A stretch of 64,000 nt of DNA from Pseudomonas lini (GTDB taxonomy: Bacteria; Pseudomonadota; Gammaproteobacteria; Pseudomonadales; Pseudomonadaceae): assembly GCF_030812475.1 (NCBI RefSeq), contig NZ_JAUSSR010000021.1, forward strand, positions 1-64,000, read 5' to 3'. This document shows, piece after piece, positions 1-8,519 of the stretch. A program made the translations under genes and the position numbers. Positions within the stretch are counted from its first letter, which is position 1. Each line of letters starts with the position of its first letter. A model generated the notes under the pieces. That model was not told the DNA's origin. It searched no databases and saw only the letters and a list, made by a program, of their open reading frames with translations.

Positions 1-85
1 ATCCCATCCCGAACTCAGCAGTGAAACGATGCATCGCCGATGGTAGTGTGGGGTTTCCCCATGTGAGAGTAGGTCATCGTCAAGA
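1..85 (+). rRNA. rrf: 5S ribosomal RNA, 3' part
   Basis: The first 85 bases match the 3' two thirds of a Pseudomonas 5S rRNA, including the stretches atcccatcccgaactcagca and gtgagagtaggtcatcgtc. The 5' part lies outside the window, so an rRNA operon ends here. The exact 3' end is estimated from pairing with the known 5' strand of the family. An intrinsic terminator follows directly. Confidence 0.93.
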
Positions 86-96
86 TTGAATTCCAG

Positions 97-131
97 AACC
101 CCTGTCTGCTAACGCAGACAGGGGTTTTGTT
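97..131 (+). terminator. rRNA operon terminator
   Basis: A perfect 13-bp stem (aacccctgtctgc paired with gcagacaggggtt) with a 4-base loop is followed by a T-rich run. It lies 12 bases after the 5S rRNA and ends the rrn transcript. Confidence 0.9.
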
Positions 132-209
132 TTTGTCCGCTGTTTGTGTCTGAGCGAGCCTCCCGCTGCGCCACCCGATAGGGATTTCCGTCCCGGCCAG
201 GAGAATAAT

Positions 210-1217
210 TCAGGCCTGTCGCTCCACAGTCACCCACCAGCGGGTGCGATAGCGCAGTTGCACGGGCAGGGTTTGCGGCAGGATTGTCAGCAGCTTGTCG
301 GTGTCTTCAAGATGAAACATCCCGGACAGGCGCAATTCGGCAATGTCCGCCGAGCACTTCAGATAACCGTGCCGGTAACGTGCGACTTCATCGAGGAAAT
401 CCTTCAGGCGCATGTTGCGGGTCACGATCAACCCGTCGACCCAGGCGCCGACATCCATGTTCAGCGGCGGCACCGGCTTCGCCTGGCGGTGATCGATCAA
501 ATAGCTTTGCCCGGCGTTCAGTCGAATCGGCGTGCCGTCTGCAGGCAGCGGAGAAACAATCGCGACGATGCCACTGGTGACACTGAGTCGAGTGCAGTCG
601 GCCTCCTGGCGCAGGATGTAACGCGCCCCCACCCCTTCATACACGCCGTAGCGACAGTGCACCCGTAACGGTCGATCAAATGAAGAGCCTTCGTCGATTC
701 CGCCATACGTCACGATGATCTCACCGCGAGTCAATTTGATCAGCCGCTGCTGCGCGGTGTAATCCAGATCCACCGCGCTGGCCGTGTTGAGCTCCAGGCG
801 CGTGCCATCGGGTAGCTGGAAGCCACGTCGCTCGCCGGTGGCGGTGGCGAAGTCAGCGGTCCATTGTTGCCAGCCCACTGCATCCTTGCCCAGCCATGCA
901 GCAGAGCCCATCAGCAGCGCCCCCGACAGCAGCTTCAACGCCTGCCGTCTTCCCATTCCCGAGGCGCTATGGTCCAACGTATTGAAGGCGGCCTGCGCTC
1001 CCGGTACCGTCCGCGGGTTGCCGCTCAATTCGGCATGCAGGGATTGCACTCGTTGCCAGGCCAGTTCGTGCTCATGGTGTTCTGCCCGCCAGCGATCGCA
1101 TTGCTGGCGCAGCCTGGGATTGGCCGCGTTGTTGCGCAGCTGCAGCAACCAATTGATGGCTTGCTGGACTACCTGCTGATGCGGCTCGCCGCGGGGATTC
1201 AACACTGAACTATCCAT
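210..1217 (-). CDS. FecR family anti-sigma factor / sigma regulator
   Basis: FecR-type inner membrane protein that normally relays a TonB-receptor signal to a FecI-like ECF sigma factor. The 335-residue protein has an N-terminal DUF4880-like helical region (about residues 15-60), a single hydrophobic segment preceded by RRQALKLL (about 88-108), a FecR beta domain (TATGERRGFQLPDGTRLELN onward) and a C-terminal STN-like region. I chose the internal ATG at 1217 because the longer frame adds 21 residues with no family likeness. No fecI or TonB receptor gene is present nearby: upstream lies a REP pair and then the mgo cluster. It may therefore act with a distant sigma factor or be a leftover. Confidence 0.85.
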   Translation of the reverse strand: MDSSVLNPRGEPHQQVVQQAINWLLQLRNNAANPRLRQQCDRWRAEHHEHELAWQRVQSLHAELSGNPRTVPGAQAAFNTLDHSASGMGRRQALKLLSGALLMGSAAWLGKDAVGWQQWTADFATATGERRGFQLPDGTRLELNTASAVDLDYTAQQRLIKLTRGEIIVTYGGIDEGSSFDRPLRVHCRYGVYEGVGARYILRQEADCTRLSVTSGIVAIVSPLPADGTPIRLNAGQSYLIDHRQAKPVPPLNMDVGAWVDGLIVTRNMRLKDFLDEVARYRHGYLKCSADIAELRLSGMFHLEDTDKLLTILPQTLPVQLRYRTRWWVTVERQA

Positions 1218-1319
1218 CGGAGCCCGAACGTCACAAATGACAATTAGTCGCAGTGTCATCAAGGGCTGGGGAATTTGCAACTGCGGCCGGGCGGAACGTC
1301 AGCGGGACCGCGTTATCGT

Positions 1320-1416
1320 TCTTCGCGAGCAAGCCCGCTCCCACGTTGAATCTATGGTGAACACAGTATTTGTGTACGACGCAGATCCAGTGTGGGAGCG
1401 GGCTTGCTCGCGAAAG
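1320..1416. repeat. Inverted pair of REP elements
   Basis: Two copies of the Pseudomonas REP motif face each other: cttcgcgagcaagcccgctc at 1321 and gagcgggcttgctcgcgaa at about 1397. About 45 bases separate them. They fill the gap between mgoD and fecR. Confidence 0.85.
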
Positions 1417-1446
1417 CGGTGGACCATTCACCGCCAAACTCAAGTC

Positions 1447-1914
1447 CTACACAAACAGCTTCAACACATTGTTCATGGCGTCATCGGCAAACCCCTGCAC
1501 GAACGCCTTGAACCCCGGCAAGGCTTCGGCACCGCCCTGCGCCGGTTCGGCAATGATGGTCCAGGTCGCCCGGGACTTGCCCGCGCCCAACCCTTCAACA
1601 TTCATCGCCGCCCATAAATTGGCCACGCCCAAGGTATTGTAGATCGTGGTCCAGGTCATGCTTCGAGCCTGCTCATCCCGGGAGTTGAGTTGTTCGACCA
1701 CCAGATTGCCGTCCCTGAAGAATTTCTTGCGCAGGGATGACACGCCTTCGCCGGTCGTCTCGATGTGCGACAGCGCCGGTATGAAGCGATCGAAGCCGGC
1801 AAAGTTGCCGACCACTGCCCAGACTTGCGCGGCATCGGCCGGCACTTCCACTGACGCTACGACAGCGCCGCCTTGAGGGTTTTTGATCAGGGTATCGGGT
1901 TGCAGAGTGCTCAT
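1447..1914 (-). CDS. mgoD: MgoD/PvfD, SRPBCC polyketide-cyclase-like protein
   Basis: 155-residue protein of the SRPBCC/START-like fold (polyketide cyclase/dehydrase family), with the typical opening VASVEVPADAAQVWAVVGNF and a C-terminal helix. It is the last gene of a mgoBCAD set; homologues are needed for production of the mgo/pvf signal, but their exact step is not settled. The ATG at 1914 is preceded by cggagcaatacc. A longer upstream frame has no family likeness. It starts 28 bases after the mgoA stop. Identification rests on fold plus conserved gene order. Confidence 0.85.
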   Translation of the reverse strand: MSTLQPDTLIKNPQGGAVVASVEVPADAAQVWAVVGNFAGFDRFIPALSHIETTGEGVSSLRKKFFRDGNLVVEQLNSRDEQARSMTWTTIYNTLGVANLWAAMNVEGLGAGKSRATWTIIAEPAQGGAEALPGFKAFVQGFADDAMNNVLKLFV

Positions 1915-1942
1915 GGTATTGCTCCGTTCTTGGTTGGGATGA

Positions 1943-4900
1943 TCAGATGAAATTGATTTCTTTGAGGTAGTCGCAGCCACGACGCAGCAGCGCCGGGGAT
2001 TTTTCCGGGTATTGCGAGCCCATCTGACGCACGCCGGCGTGGGCGTTGTCGTGACCAATCATCGAGATATCGCCGATGTCTTCTTCGAAGCCGTTGAGGT
2101 AGAAACCGAGTACGCCAAACAGCGCGTTGTCGCTGTCGACCCGGCCCAATTGCTGTTGCCAGTCGGCGACGCTGACCATCGAAAACTCCCGGCCGGCCTC
2201 GCGAAATGACGCGACGTAGGCATCCCAGCTCAGGGGTTCGGGGTTGTGCAGGTTGAACACGGCTTTATCTGGCTGATAACGGCTGGCGTGGAATGCGATA
2301 AAACGGGCCAGGAAGTCCACCGGCATCAAGTCGAAGTTCAGCGCGAATTGCGGTACCTGACCGAGCTGGATCGAGCCCTTGAGCATCAACATCAAACGAT
2401 TCTTGTGCGGTTGGCAGACCCCCGTGAGGCTGTTGAAACTGATGTTGCCGGGGCGATACAGATTGACCCGGACCCCACGTTCCCGAGCCCGTTCGAGGAT
2501 GCGTTCAGCGACCCATTTCGACAGGTTGTAGCCGTTCTTGATGTAGATCGGCGGGGTCTGTGCGGCCGGCAGCTCAAGCACCCGGCCATCGGCGGAAAGG
2601 GTGCTGGACGCTGAAAGCGTCGAAACGAAGTTGAATATCTTTTTGCTGCGTCCTTCGCACAATCGCAGGCATTCGAAAATCGGTTCGACGTTGTCCCGCG
2701 CCAATGACTCGTAGTCGAGGACGTGGTTGACGTTGGCGGCGTTATGCACCAGCGCGCCGAATTGCCGGTCCAGTCGCTCATGGACATCCGCGGCGAGCCC
2801 CAGCCCGGGGCGGGCAATATCCGCCGGGTAAACCTGCACCCGGCTCAGGTCCAGGTGCTCCAGGCGGTTCTCTTGCACGGCCTGGGCAAAGCGTTCGGAC
2901 GCCGATTGCCCGCCACCCTCACGCACCAGGCACGCGACTTCGGTGGCACCCCAGGCCAGCAACGCTTCGACAATGTGCACACCGACAAAACTGTTGGCGC
3001 CGGTAACGATCACCTTGTGCACGTCGCCCATGGCGCTCACCGGCAAGGGCTGCACCTCCAACTCGCGGAAGGCGTCGGCCATGGCCTGTTCGCTCAATAC
3101 TTCTTCGGTGCCCGAGCCACGAACCAGTGTCGCGAGTTTGCTGATGGTCGGCAGTTCGATGAAGCGGTTGATAGAGATGCTGCGACCAAATTCTTCACGC
3201 AATCGCAAGAGCATGCGCGACAACAGGATCGAGTGGCCGCCCAGGTTGAAGAAGCTTTCGTCGGTGGAAATATCACTGGCCGGCAACTCCAGCAACTCGG
3301 CCCAGATCGCCAGTAACAGGGTTTCATCGGCACTGGCGGGCAAACGCCGTGGGCGGTCCTCGGTCATGTTGACAGGCAAGTCCAGCAGCGCCTTGCGGTC
3401 GACCTTGCCGTTGCTGGCGAACGGCATGATCGCCACTTCCGTCCATGCAGAGGGCCGCATGTAATCCGGCAGGCACTCGATGGCGTGGGCTTTCAGCGCT
3501 TCACGAGCAGTGCCGGGCTGGTTTTCCTGAGGCTGCGCAAGAAAGGCCAGAATGCGCCGCTGGCTGTCGATGACTACCGCCACCTGACGGTACAGCCGAC
3601 TGGCGCGCAGGCAGCGTTCGATCTCTTCCGGCTCGACCCGGAAACCCCGGATCTTCACCTGGTTGTCCCGGCGCCCGCACAGCTCGATGCCCTCGCTGGT
3701 CCACCTGGCCATGTCGCCGGTGCGGTAGGCGCGCAGGCGCTCACCATCGGCCAGGTGCAGATTCAGATAGCGTTCGGCGGTCTGCTGCGGGTTATTCAAA
3801 TAACCCAAACACACCCCCGGGCCGACGATGTACAACTCGCCGGTGATCTGCTCAGCCACCGGTTGCAAGTCCTCATCGAGAATCAGCACCTGACTGTTCG
3901 CGATCGGTGCGCCGAGGGTGTGATTGCTGTCACCGCTACGCAATTGTCGCGCGGTGATCAGCACTGTGGCTTCGGTCGGCCCATAGAGGTTGTAGAGGTT
4001 GCCCTGGCGAGTCAGTTGCTCGATGACCCAGGGCTCGCAGACATCACCGCCGGTCATGACATGATCCAGGCACTGCAATCGATCCAGCGGCAGGATGCTC
4101 AACAGCGCTGGGGGCAAAAAGGCGTGGCTCAGTCGTTGTTGACCGATCAGTTCCACCAGTTGCAACGGGTCGCGACGTTGATCGTCGCTTGGTACGAACA
4201 GCTCGGCACCCTGCAGCAGGGTCGGGAAAATATCGATCAGCGACGAGTCGAATCCCAGCGACGAAAACTGCAACACCCGGCTCTGCTCGGTCAGCTGCAC
4301 GTAGTCGGCGTACCACGCGGTGAAGTGGGCGAGATTGGCCTGGCTGAGCAATACGCCTTTGGGGTGTCCGGTGGTGCCTGAGGTGTAGAGCGCCATGCAG
4401 GGCGCATCCAGATCGGGTCGCTGGCGCATCAAGGGTTGATCGGCATCTGCATCGGCGACGTCGATGCGGCTGATATCCAGACTGGCCATCCCGGTCGCGA
4501 GCGGGTGCTGCCCGTCGTGCAGCAGCAACACCGCCCCGGCATTCGACAGGATGTACTGCTGGCGTTGCAACGGATGGCTGGGCTCCAGTGGCAGATACAC
4601 TGCGCCGCTGCCCAGAATCGCCAGAATCCCCCCATACAGTGCGCTGCATTTCGCCAGGCAGATCCCGACCACCACGGGCCCCTGATGCCGATCGAGCAAG
4701 GGTTGCAGGCGTTGCGCAATGGCGCGGCTCAGGGCATGCAATTCGCGATAACTCAGGGAGGTGCCGGCTACGTTCAGCGCCGGACGCTCGGCGGACTGGA
4801 TGAAACGCTGCTCAAGGCGCTCGATCATGGGCGTTTGCGCCCGTTGCAGCAGCCAGGGTTGCGCGGTGGTGTTGAGCCGGTGGACGAAGGCCAGGCGGTC

Positions 4901-5359
4901 CAGATACTGCAAGTCCTCCACCTGCTCAAATGAGGCGCAGGTTGCGGGCGGGGCGAGCAGAAAATACCCGGCATCCCGTGAGTAGCGGCTGATCAGCAAT
5001 GCCACGTGGTCCACCAGCTCTGCAAGAGCTCGCATACGCAACGCCTGACCGTTACCCGAAGGCTCATCCGCAATCGGCACGCGGGTCAGCAGTGTCGAGC
5101 CGTACAGGCACAGCAGGTCCAGCGGCGGCAGGCCTGAAGCTCCCGGCGTACCGACGCCCAGTTGCAGCGTCAGCCGCGGTACGTCGCCAAAGGAATTGAC
5201 TTGCAGGCTGGCGTCGTCGATCAGCAAATCGACGTGCCCCGCGGGTTGCTCATCGAGGGCATGCAAGCGTCTGGGCGCATGTCCCTGTTGTTCGAGTTCC
5301 AGTGCCAGGTCGATAAGGGCCTGGCTGCGTCCAATGAGCAGAATGTCGAGACGTCTCAT
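1943..5359 (-). CDS. mgoA: MgoA/PvfC, NRPS-like adenylation-thiolation-reductase enzyme
   Basis: 1138-residue single-module nonribosomal peptide synthetase. In characterised mgo/pvf systems it activates a branched-chain amino acid and releases it reductively. Visible parts: an N-terminal region of about 185 residues without NRPS motifs; an adenylation domain with LYTSGTTGHPKG (about 324-335), NLYGPTEAT, YRTGD and NGKVDRKAL; a carrier domain with FFNLGGHSILLSR (Ser for phosphopantetheine); and a C-terminal NAD(P)-dependent thioester reductase with VIVTGANSFVG and the YxxxK pair in YNLSKW. There is no condensation or thioesterase domain. The start at 5359 has gaggagcacatc in front. It sits 13 bases after mgoC in the operon. 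Confidence 0.9.
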   Translation of the reverse strand: MRRLDILLIGRSQALIDLALELEQQGHAPRRLHALDEQPAGHVDLLIDDASLQVNSFGDVPRLTLQLGVGTPGASGLPPLDLLCLYGSTLLTRVPIADEPSGNGQALRMRALAELVDHVALLISRYSRDAGYFLLAPPATCASFEQVEDLQYLDRLAFVHRLNTTAQPWLLQRAQTPMIERLEQRFIQSAERPALNVAGTSLSYRELHALSRAIAQRLQPLLDRHQGPVVVGICLAKCSALYGGILAILGSGAVYLPLEPSHPLQRQQYILSNAGAVLLLHDGQHPLATGMASLDISRIDVADADADQPLMRQRPDLDAPCMALYTSGTTGHPKGVLLSQANLAHFTAWYADYVQLTEQSRVLQFSSLGFDSSLIDIFPTLLQGAELFVPSDDQRRDPLQLVELIGQQRLSHAFLPPALLSILPLDRLQCLDHVMTGGDVCEPWVIEQLTRQGNLYNLYGPTEATVLITARQLRSGDSNHTLGAPIANSQVLILDEDLQPVAEQITGELYIVGPGVCLGYLNNPQQTAERYLNLHLADGERLRAYRTGDMARWTSEGIELCGRRDNQVKIRGFRVEPEEIERCLRASRLYRQVAVVIDSQRRILAFLAQPQENQPGTAREALKAHAIECLPDYMRPSAWTEVAIMPFASNGKVDRKALLDLPVNMTEDRPRRLPASADETLLLAIWAELLELPASDISTDESFFNLGGHSILLSRMLLRLREEFGRSISINRFIELPTISKLATLVRGSGTEEVLSEQAMADAFRELEVQPLPVSAMGDVHKVIVTGANSFVGVHIVEALLAWGATEVACLVREGGGQSASERFAQAVQENRLEHLDLSRVQVYPADIARPGLGLAADVHERLDRQFGALVHNAANVNHVLDYESLARDNVEPIFECLRLCEGRSKKIFNFVSTLSASSTLSADGRVLELPAAQTPPIYIKNGYNLSKWVAERILERARERGVRVNLYRPGNISFNSLTGVCQPHKNRLMLMLKGSIQLGQVPQFALNFDLMPVDFLARFIAFHASRYQPDKAVFNLHNPEPLSWDAYVASFREAGREFSMVSVADWQQQLGRVDSDNALFGVLGFYLNGFEEDIGDISMIGHDNAHAGVRQMGSQYPEKSPALLRRGCDYLKEINFI

Positions 5360-5372
5360 GATGTGCTCCTCG

Positions 5373-6302
5373 TTAAGCCAGGTAGTCGCCCAGGGCGTCT
5401 TGTACGCACGGCGAGTCGAGCAGCGAACTGCTGCGAAAAAACCGCACGATGTTGGCAACCAGCGGGTGATGGCGATTGATCGGGAAGGCCAGCCCCGACA
5501 CTTCGTTCTTGAGTGCGCGGCGTGTTCCATCGCCGATCGGCAAGGATTCGATCAGCCGCAAATCAAACGACTTCTGGATGTCGTTGGTCAGGTAATGGCT
5601 GATGAACACCGGCAGGATGTGCGCAATGCATCGGCGGTCGTCTTCGCTTGCGGTGTGCCAGTAGATGCGTACCAGCCGCGTCCAGAAGCCGGAGTGGCGG
5701 CCCTCGTCGAGCAAATGGTCGGCCATCAAGCCCTTGATCGACTGCTTGACCGTGTCGTCCTTGGCGAACGCCGCGACATCTCCCGTGACGGTGTTCTCGG
5801 CGATCGCCACACAGATCAGCTCTACGGCGCTGCGCAGGTGCTGGGGGGCGAGAGTGACGGCCGCAGGAATCGCCCGGCTCAGTTCAATTTCATCCGGCAG
5901 TCCGATCGGCGTGATGCCGGTCATGGCGATGGTCTGCTGCATGAAATCCATGGCCACCAGCGCGTGGTAGTCCTCGTCCACCACCACCGTCATGGCGTCG
6001 TATCGACAGGCGAACGGGAAGGCCAGCGGGAAACGGTTTTTCGCGATGCTGCGGGCGGTCCTGTCGACGATCTCGGTCTCGAAGATCACCACGTCGTTGA
6101 TGAATTTGTAGAGCGTCTGCACCAAGGCAAAATCCCGCTGCCCGGGGCATTCGCGCAGGAAGGTCTCGCTCAGCACCAGTGGCTGACGGCTCAAGGGATA
6201 GATCAGCTTGTCGTCGTTCTCCAGCACGCGGCGTGGGCGGGTGCGGATGGTGGCGCGGTTCTCCCAGGCGTCGGCAAAGGATTGGTAGTCGGCGGCGTTC
6301 AT
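5373..6302 (-). CDS. mgoC: MgoC/PvfB, AurF-like diiron N-oxygenase
   Basis: 309-residue protein of the p-aminobenzoate N-oxygenase (AurF) family. Diiron ligands can be read in the ferritin-like helices: VDEDYHALVA (Glu110, His113), AIAENT (Glu169) and DHLLDEGRHSGFW (His196, Glu200, His203). In the mgo/pvf pathway this enzyme supplies the nitrogen oxidation that leads to N-oxide or diazeniumdiolate products. Its ATG overlaps the mgoB stop (ATGA), so translation is probably coupled. A longer in-frame start at 6365 would lie inside mgoB and adds an unlike extension. Confidence 0.9.
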   Translation of the reverse strand: MNAADYQSFADAWENRATIRTRPRRVLENDDKLIYPLSRQPLVLSETFLRECPGQRDFALVQTLYKFINDVVIFETEIVDRTARSIAKNRFPLAFPFACRYDAMTVVVDEDYHALVAMDFMQQTIAMTGITPIGLPDEIELSRAIPAAVTLAPQHLRSAVELICVAIAENTVTGDVAAFAKDDTVKQSIKGLMADHLLDEGRHSGFWTRLVRIYWHTASEDDRRCIAHILPVFISHYLTNDIQKSFDLRLIESLPIGDGTRRALKNEVSGLAFPINRHHPLVANIVRFFRSSSLLDSPCVQDALGDYLA

Positions 6303-7087
6303 GTATTCACCTCGGCCACTGCTTCGCCCACACCCACGCCCATGCTCAGGCGCAGGCCATCCCACAGGGCGATGCGGCTTTGCACGGCAGCGATGGCGCT
6401 GGCATAGACCTCTTCTTCACGTTGCGGATCGCCATTGACCAGCCGCGCGAGGAGGTTTTCCGCCGCCGGGCCATGCTCTTCTGAGTCGACTTCGATGTGC
6501 CGCTGCAGGTAATAACGAAAGGTCGGCGCTTGCTCTATGCCGATGCCCCAGTCGTCGAGAATGCGCTGGAACATCTGCGGGATCACGCTTTCGCGACCGT
6601 GCAGAAAGGCTGCCGCGACACAATGGCCCGGCGCGTTCAGCGCGGTGTGCAAGGTGTGGCGCACGAACTGCGCGGTCGCCGGATCGACCTCCACACTGCG
6701 CAACGCCACGTCATGACTGACACCTTCGCGTTGCAGCGCCACGAAACGTTCCACCGCAGTCGTACTTGCACCGACCTCGCGCATGGCATGCAGATACAAC
6801 TCGAAGTGGCTGTAATGACCCTGCGCGGGACGGTCATCGGACTCTTCACCCAATACTATCTCGTTGATCAGCCGCGCAGCCTGCGGATCAGGTGGCGGCA
6901 GCCAGGGCAGTTGGACGCAGGTCAACTCCTGTTGCAGGCGCTTGGTCAGCGACATGAAATCCCACACCGCGAATACATGGGATTCCATGAAGCGCCGAAG
7001 TGTCGAGAGTGAATGTATTTCAGCGAAGATCGGGTGTGCGCCAAGTTCTGCTTTCTTTAGATCGAGATGCTCTTTAGTCGATGTCAT
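6299..7087 (-). CDS. mgoB: MgoB/PvfA, DUF3050 haem-oxygenase-like oxidase
   Basis: 262-residue protein of the DUF3050 family, which has a haem-oxygenase-like helical fold. The start of the fold reads ESHVFAVWDFMSLTKRL (His37), and several further His/Glu residues (GHYSHFELYLHAM, RHIEVDSEEHG) could bind metal. It is the first gene of the mgoBCAD order, the same as in P. syringae and in pvfABCD of P. entomophila. The start at 7087 is preceded by aggctcaccc; a longer frame to 7159 looks non-coding. Its biochemical step is inferred from the pathway. Confidence 0.85.
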   Translation of the reverse strand: MTSTKEHLDLKKAELGAHPIFAEIHSLSTLRRFMESHVFAVWDFMSLTKRLQQELTCVQLPWLPPPDPQAARLINEIVLGEESDDRPAQGHYSHFELYLHAMREVGASTTAVERFVALQREGVSHDVALRSVEVDPATAQFVRHTLHTALNAPGHCVAAAFLHGRESVIPQMFQRILDDWGIGIEQAPTFRYYLQRHIEVDSEEHGPAAENLLARLVNGDPQREEEVYASAIAAVQSRIALWDGLRLSMGVGVGEAVAEVNT

Positions 7088-7742
7088 GGGTGAGCCTGTA
7101 AGTGGTGTGATCAATGAGTAACGGGCATATAAGGTTTTACGGGCGTGCGAGCGCCTCAACTAATTGATGCCGGATGGTTTTCTGTAATCGTCTGGTTAAG
7201 GCTTGCCAGCCAGTGTTCAATGGCGGCGGGGAAAAATTAATACATAAATAAAGTGATGCGCAAGTTATTTTGATACGATTTTAAAGTTCAACTTTATTGG
7301 GCGTGACAAGTTTCAATAAGACTTTTTAATAAAGTTTTATTTGGACGTAGTTGCTCCTTCCGGCTTATATAAGTCAGAATCGAAACAGAGAGTGAATGCC
7401 TCACTCGAAGCAACTTTCTAATTAAGAACGTCAAAATGATCTGAGGGGGGTGGAAGTGGGCCGGGAACGCCGTCGATTCTTCCTTTCCCGTGACAAGACT
7501 CCTTCCGTTGGTTCCTGGTGCGAGGACCGCTTCGCTACCTGCGGCGCGTCACCCGTTCTTTTATTCGTCGGCAGCCCAAGAGTGAGCGTAATTGAAGACG
7601 GCCGCCATCACCGACGCGTAAATGCAGTCGGTGCAATGATCGGGCAGGGAGGGTGGATCGAAGACGAGAATGAGGAGGGCGGGATAATCGCGGTAAGCGA
7701 GGACAAGCAGTCAGGTGTGCCTGCTCAAGCCTGCCGCTGGGG
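7088..7742. other. Intergenic region upstream of the mgo operon
   Basis: About 650 bases lie between mgoB and the GntR gene. Bases 7200-7430 are much richer in A/T than the surroundings and should hold the mgo promoter. Bases 7440-7742 are GC richer. They contain an open plus-strand frame (7450-7788), but it overlaps the 3' end of the GntR gene and has no family likeness, so I see no gene here. Confidence 0.6.
7282..7341. promoter_or_regulatory. Paired AT-rich palindromes, putative operator of the mgo operon
   Basis: A 15-base palindrome (taaagttcaacttta, 7282-7296) and a 14-base one (aataaagttttatt, 7328-7341) share the 9-mer aactttatt in inverted orientation, about 29 bases apart. They lie roughly 195-255 bases upstream of mgoB. 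A regulator or bent-DNA site is inferred; no known box is recognised. Confidence 0.4.
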
Positions 7743-8453
7743 TTACTTCGTGGCTTGGCGCTTTTTCGCCTCAGGGCTGTCGAGGTAACGCGTGATGACC
7801 TCGACCCCGCGATTGAGGTGTTGTTCGAGCAACTTCACAGAGCGTTCAATGTCCCGCTCCTCCACGGCACGTAACATCGCCCGGTGATCTTCCTGGGACT
7901 GTTTGCCCAGGCCCATGGCCTCCAGGTTGAAACGCAGGAAGCGTTCTTCCTCGTTCAGGCCGTCTTCCACCAGCTTCAACAGTCGCCGGTTCGGCGCTTT
8001 GCTGTACAGCGACATGTGGAACAGACGGTTGAGCCGGCCGATTTCGGTGTAGTCGTGTTGTGTTTCCAGTTCATCGATGTAGCGGGCGGCCTGTTGAAAA
8101 TCCTCGCTGGTCAGCAACGGGATCGACAAGCGCAGGGCTTCGGATTCCAACAGGATCCGCAGCGCATAGGTTTCAGCGGCATCGCCCTGAACCAGGGGGG
8201 CGACCACCGCACCTTTATGGGCGATCACGTTGAGCAGCGATTGCGCTTCGAGTTGGCGCAAGGCTTCGCGAACCGGCATGCGGCTGACACCGAACAGGTC
8301 AGCCAGGTCCTGCTGGCGAAGGGCGATGCCGCAAGGGATGCGACCGTCGAGTATAGCGGCACGCAAGGTTTCTTCGATTACCGCGCGGGCCAGATGGGCA
8401 GGAATTGGCCCATTGACCTTGATGCTGCTGAGAGGGTTGGGCTTCTGTGTCAC
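7743..8453 (-). CDS. GntR family transcriptional regulator, FCD subfamily
   Basis: 236-residue regulator with an N-terminal winged helix (about residues 20-85, LRQQDLADLFGVSRMPVREALRQL in two pieces) and a C-terminal all-helical FCD ligand domain (about 95-220, with the metal/ligand-type residues in NRLFHMSLY and the later EDHRAML). FCD regulators respond to small organic acids or amino-acid-derived ligands. The gene reads toward mgo but is separated from it by 650 bases. A perfect palindrome just upstream suggests autoregulation. The target and ligand cannot be read from sequence. Confidence 0.93.
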   Translation of the reverse strand: MTQKPNPLSSIKVNGPIPAHLARAVIEETLRAAILDGRIPCGIALRQQDLADLFGVSRMPVREALRQLEAQSLLNVIAHKGAVVAPLVQGDAAETYALRILLESEALRLSIPLLTSEDFQQAARYIDELETQHDYTEIGRLNRLFHMSLYSKAPNRRLLKLVEDGLNEEERFLRFNLEAMGLGKQSQEDHRAMLRAVEERDIERSVKLLEQHLNRGVEVITRYLDSPEAKKRQATK

Positions 8454-8483
8454 TACAACGCACCCTGATTGACTGAGATAAAT

Positions 8484-8495
8484 ATTGGATCCAAT
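8484..8495. promoter_or_regulatory. Palindromic operator attggatccaat
   Basis: A perfect 12-base palindrome lies 31 bases upstream of the GntR start, in the short divergent gap to the LapG-like gene. TTGGATCCAA-type palindromes are common sites for FCD GntR regulators, so self-control and possibly control of the divergent gene is inferred. Confidence 0.6.
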
Positions 8496-8519
8496 TTACA
8501 GTAGTTATAGTTATACAAG

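Noticed and set aside
5196..6407. Plus-strand frame of 403 residues opposite mgoC/mgoA
   Set aside because: It is the antisense shadow of well-supported mgo genes, with Arg/His/Gln-rich composition typical of GC-rich antisense frames and no ribosome site.
7450..7788. Plus-strand frame of 112 residues upstream of the GntR gene end
   Set aside because: Overlaps the GntR gene antisense, no family likeness and no ribosome site.
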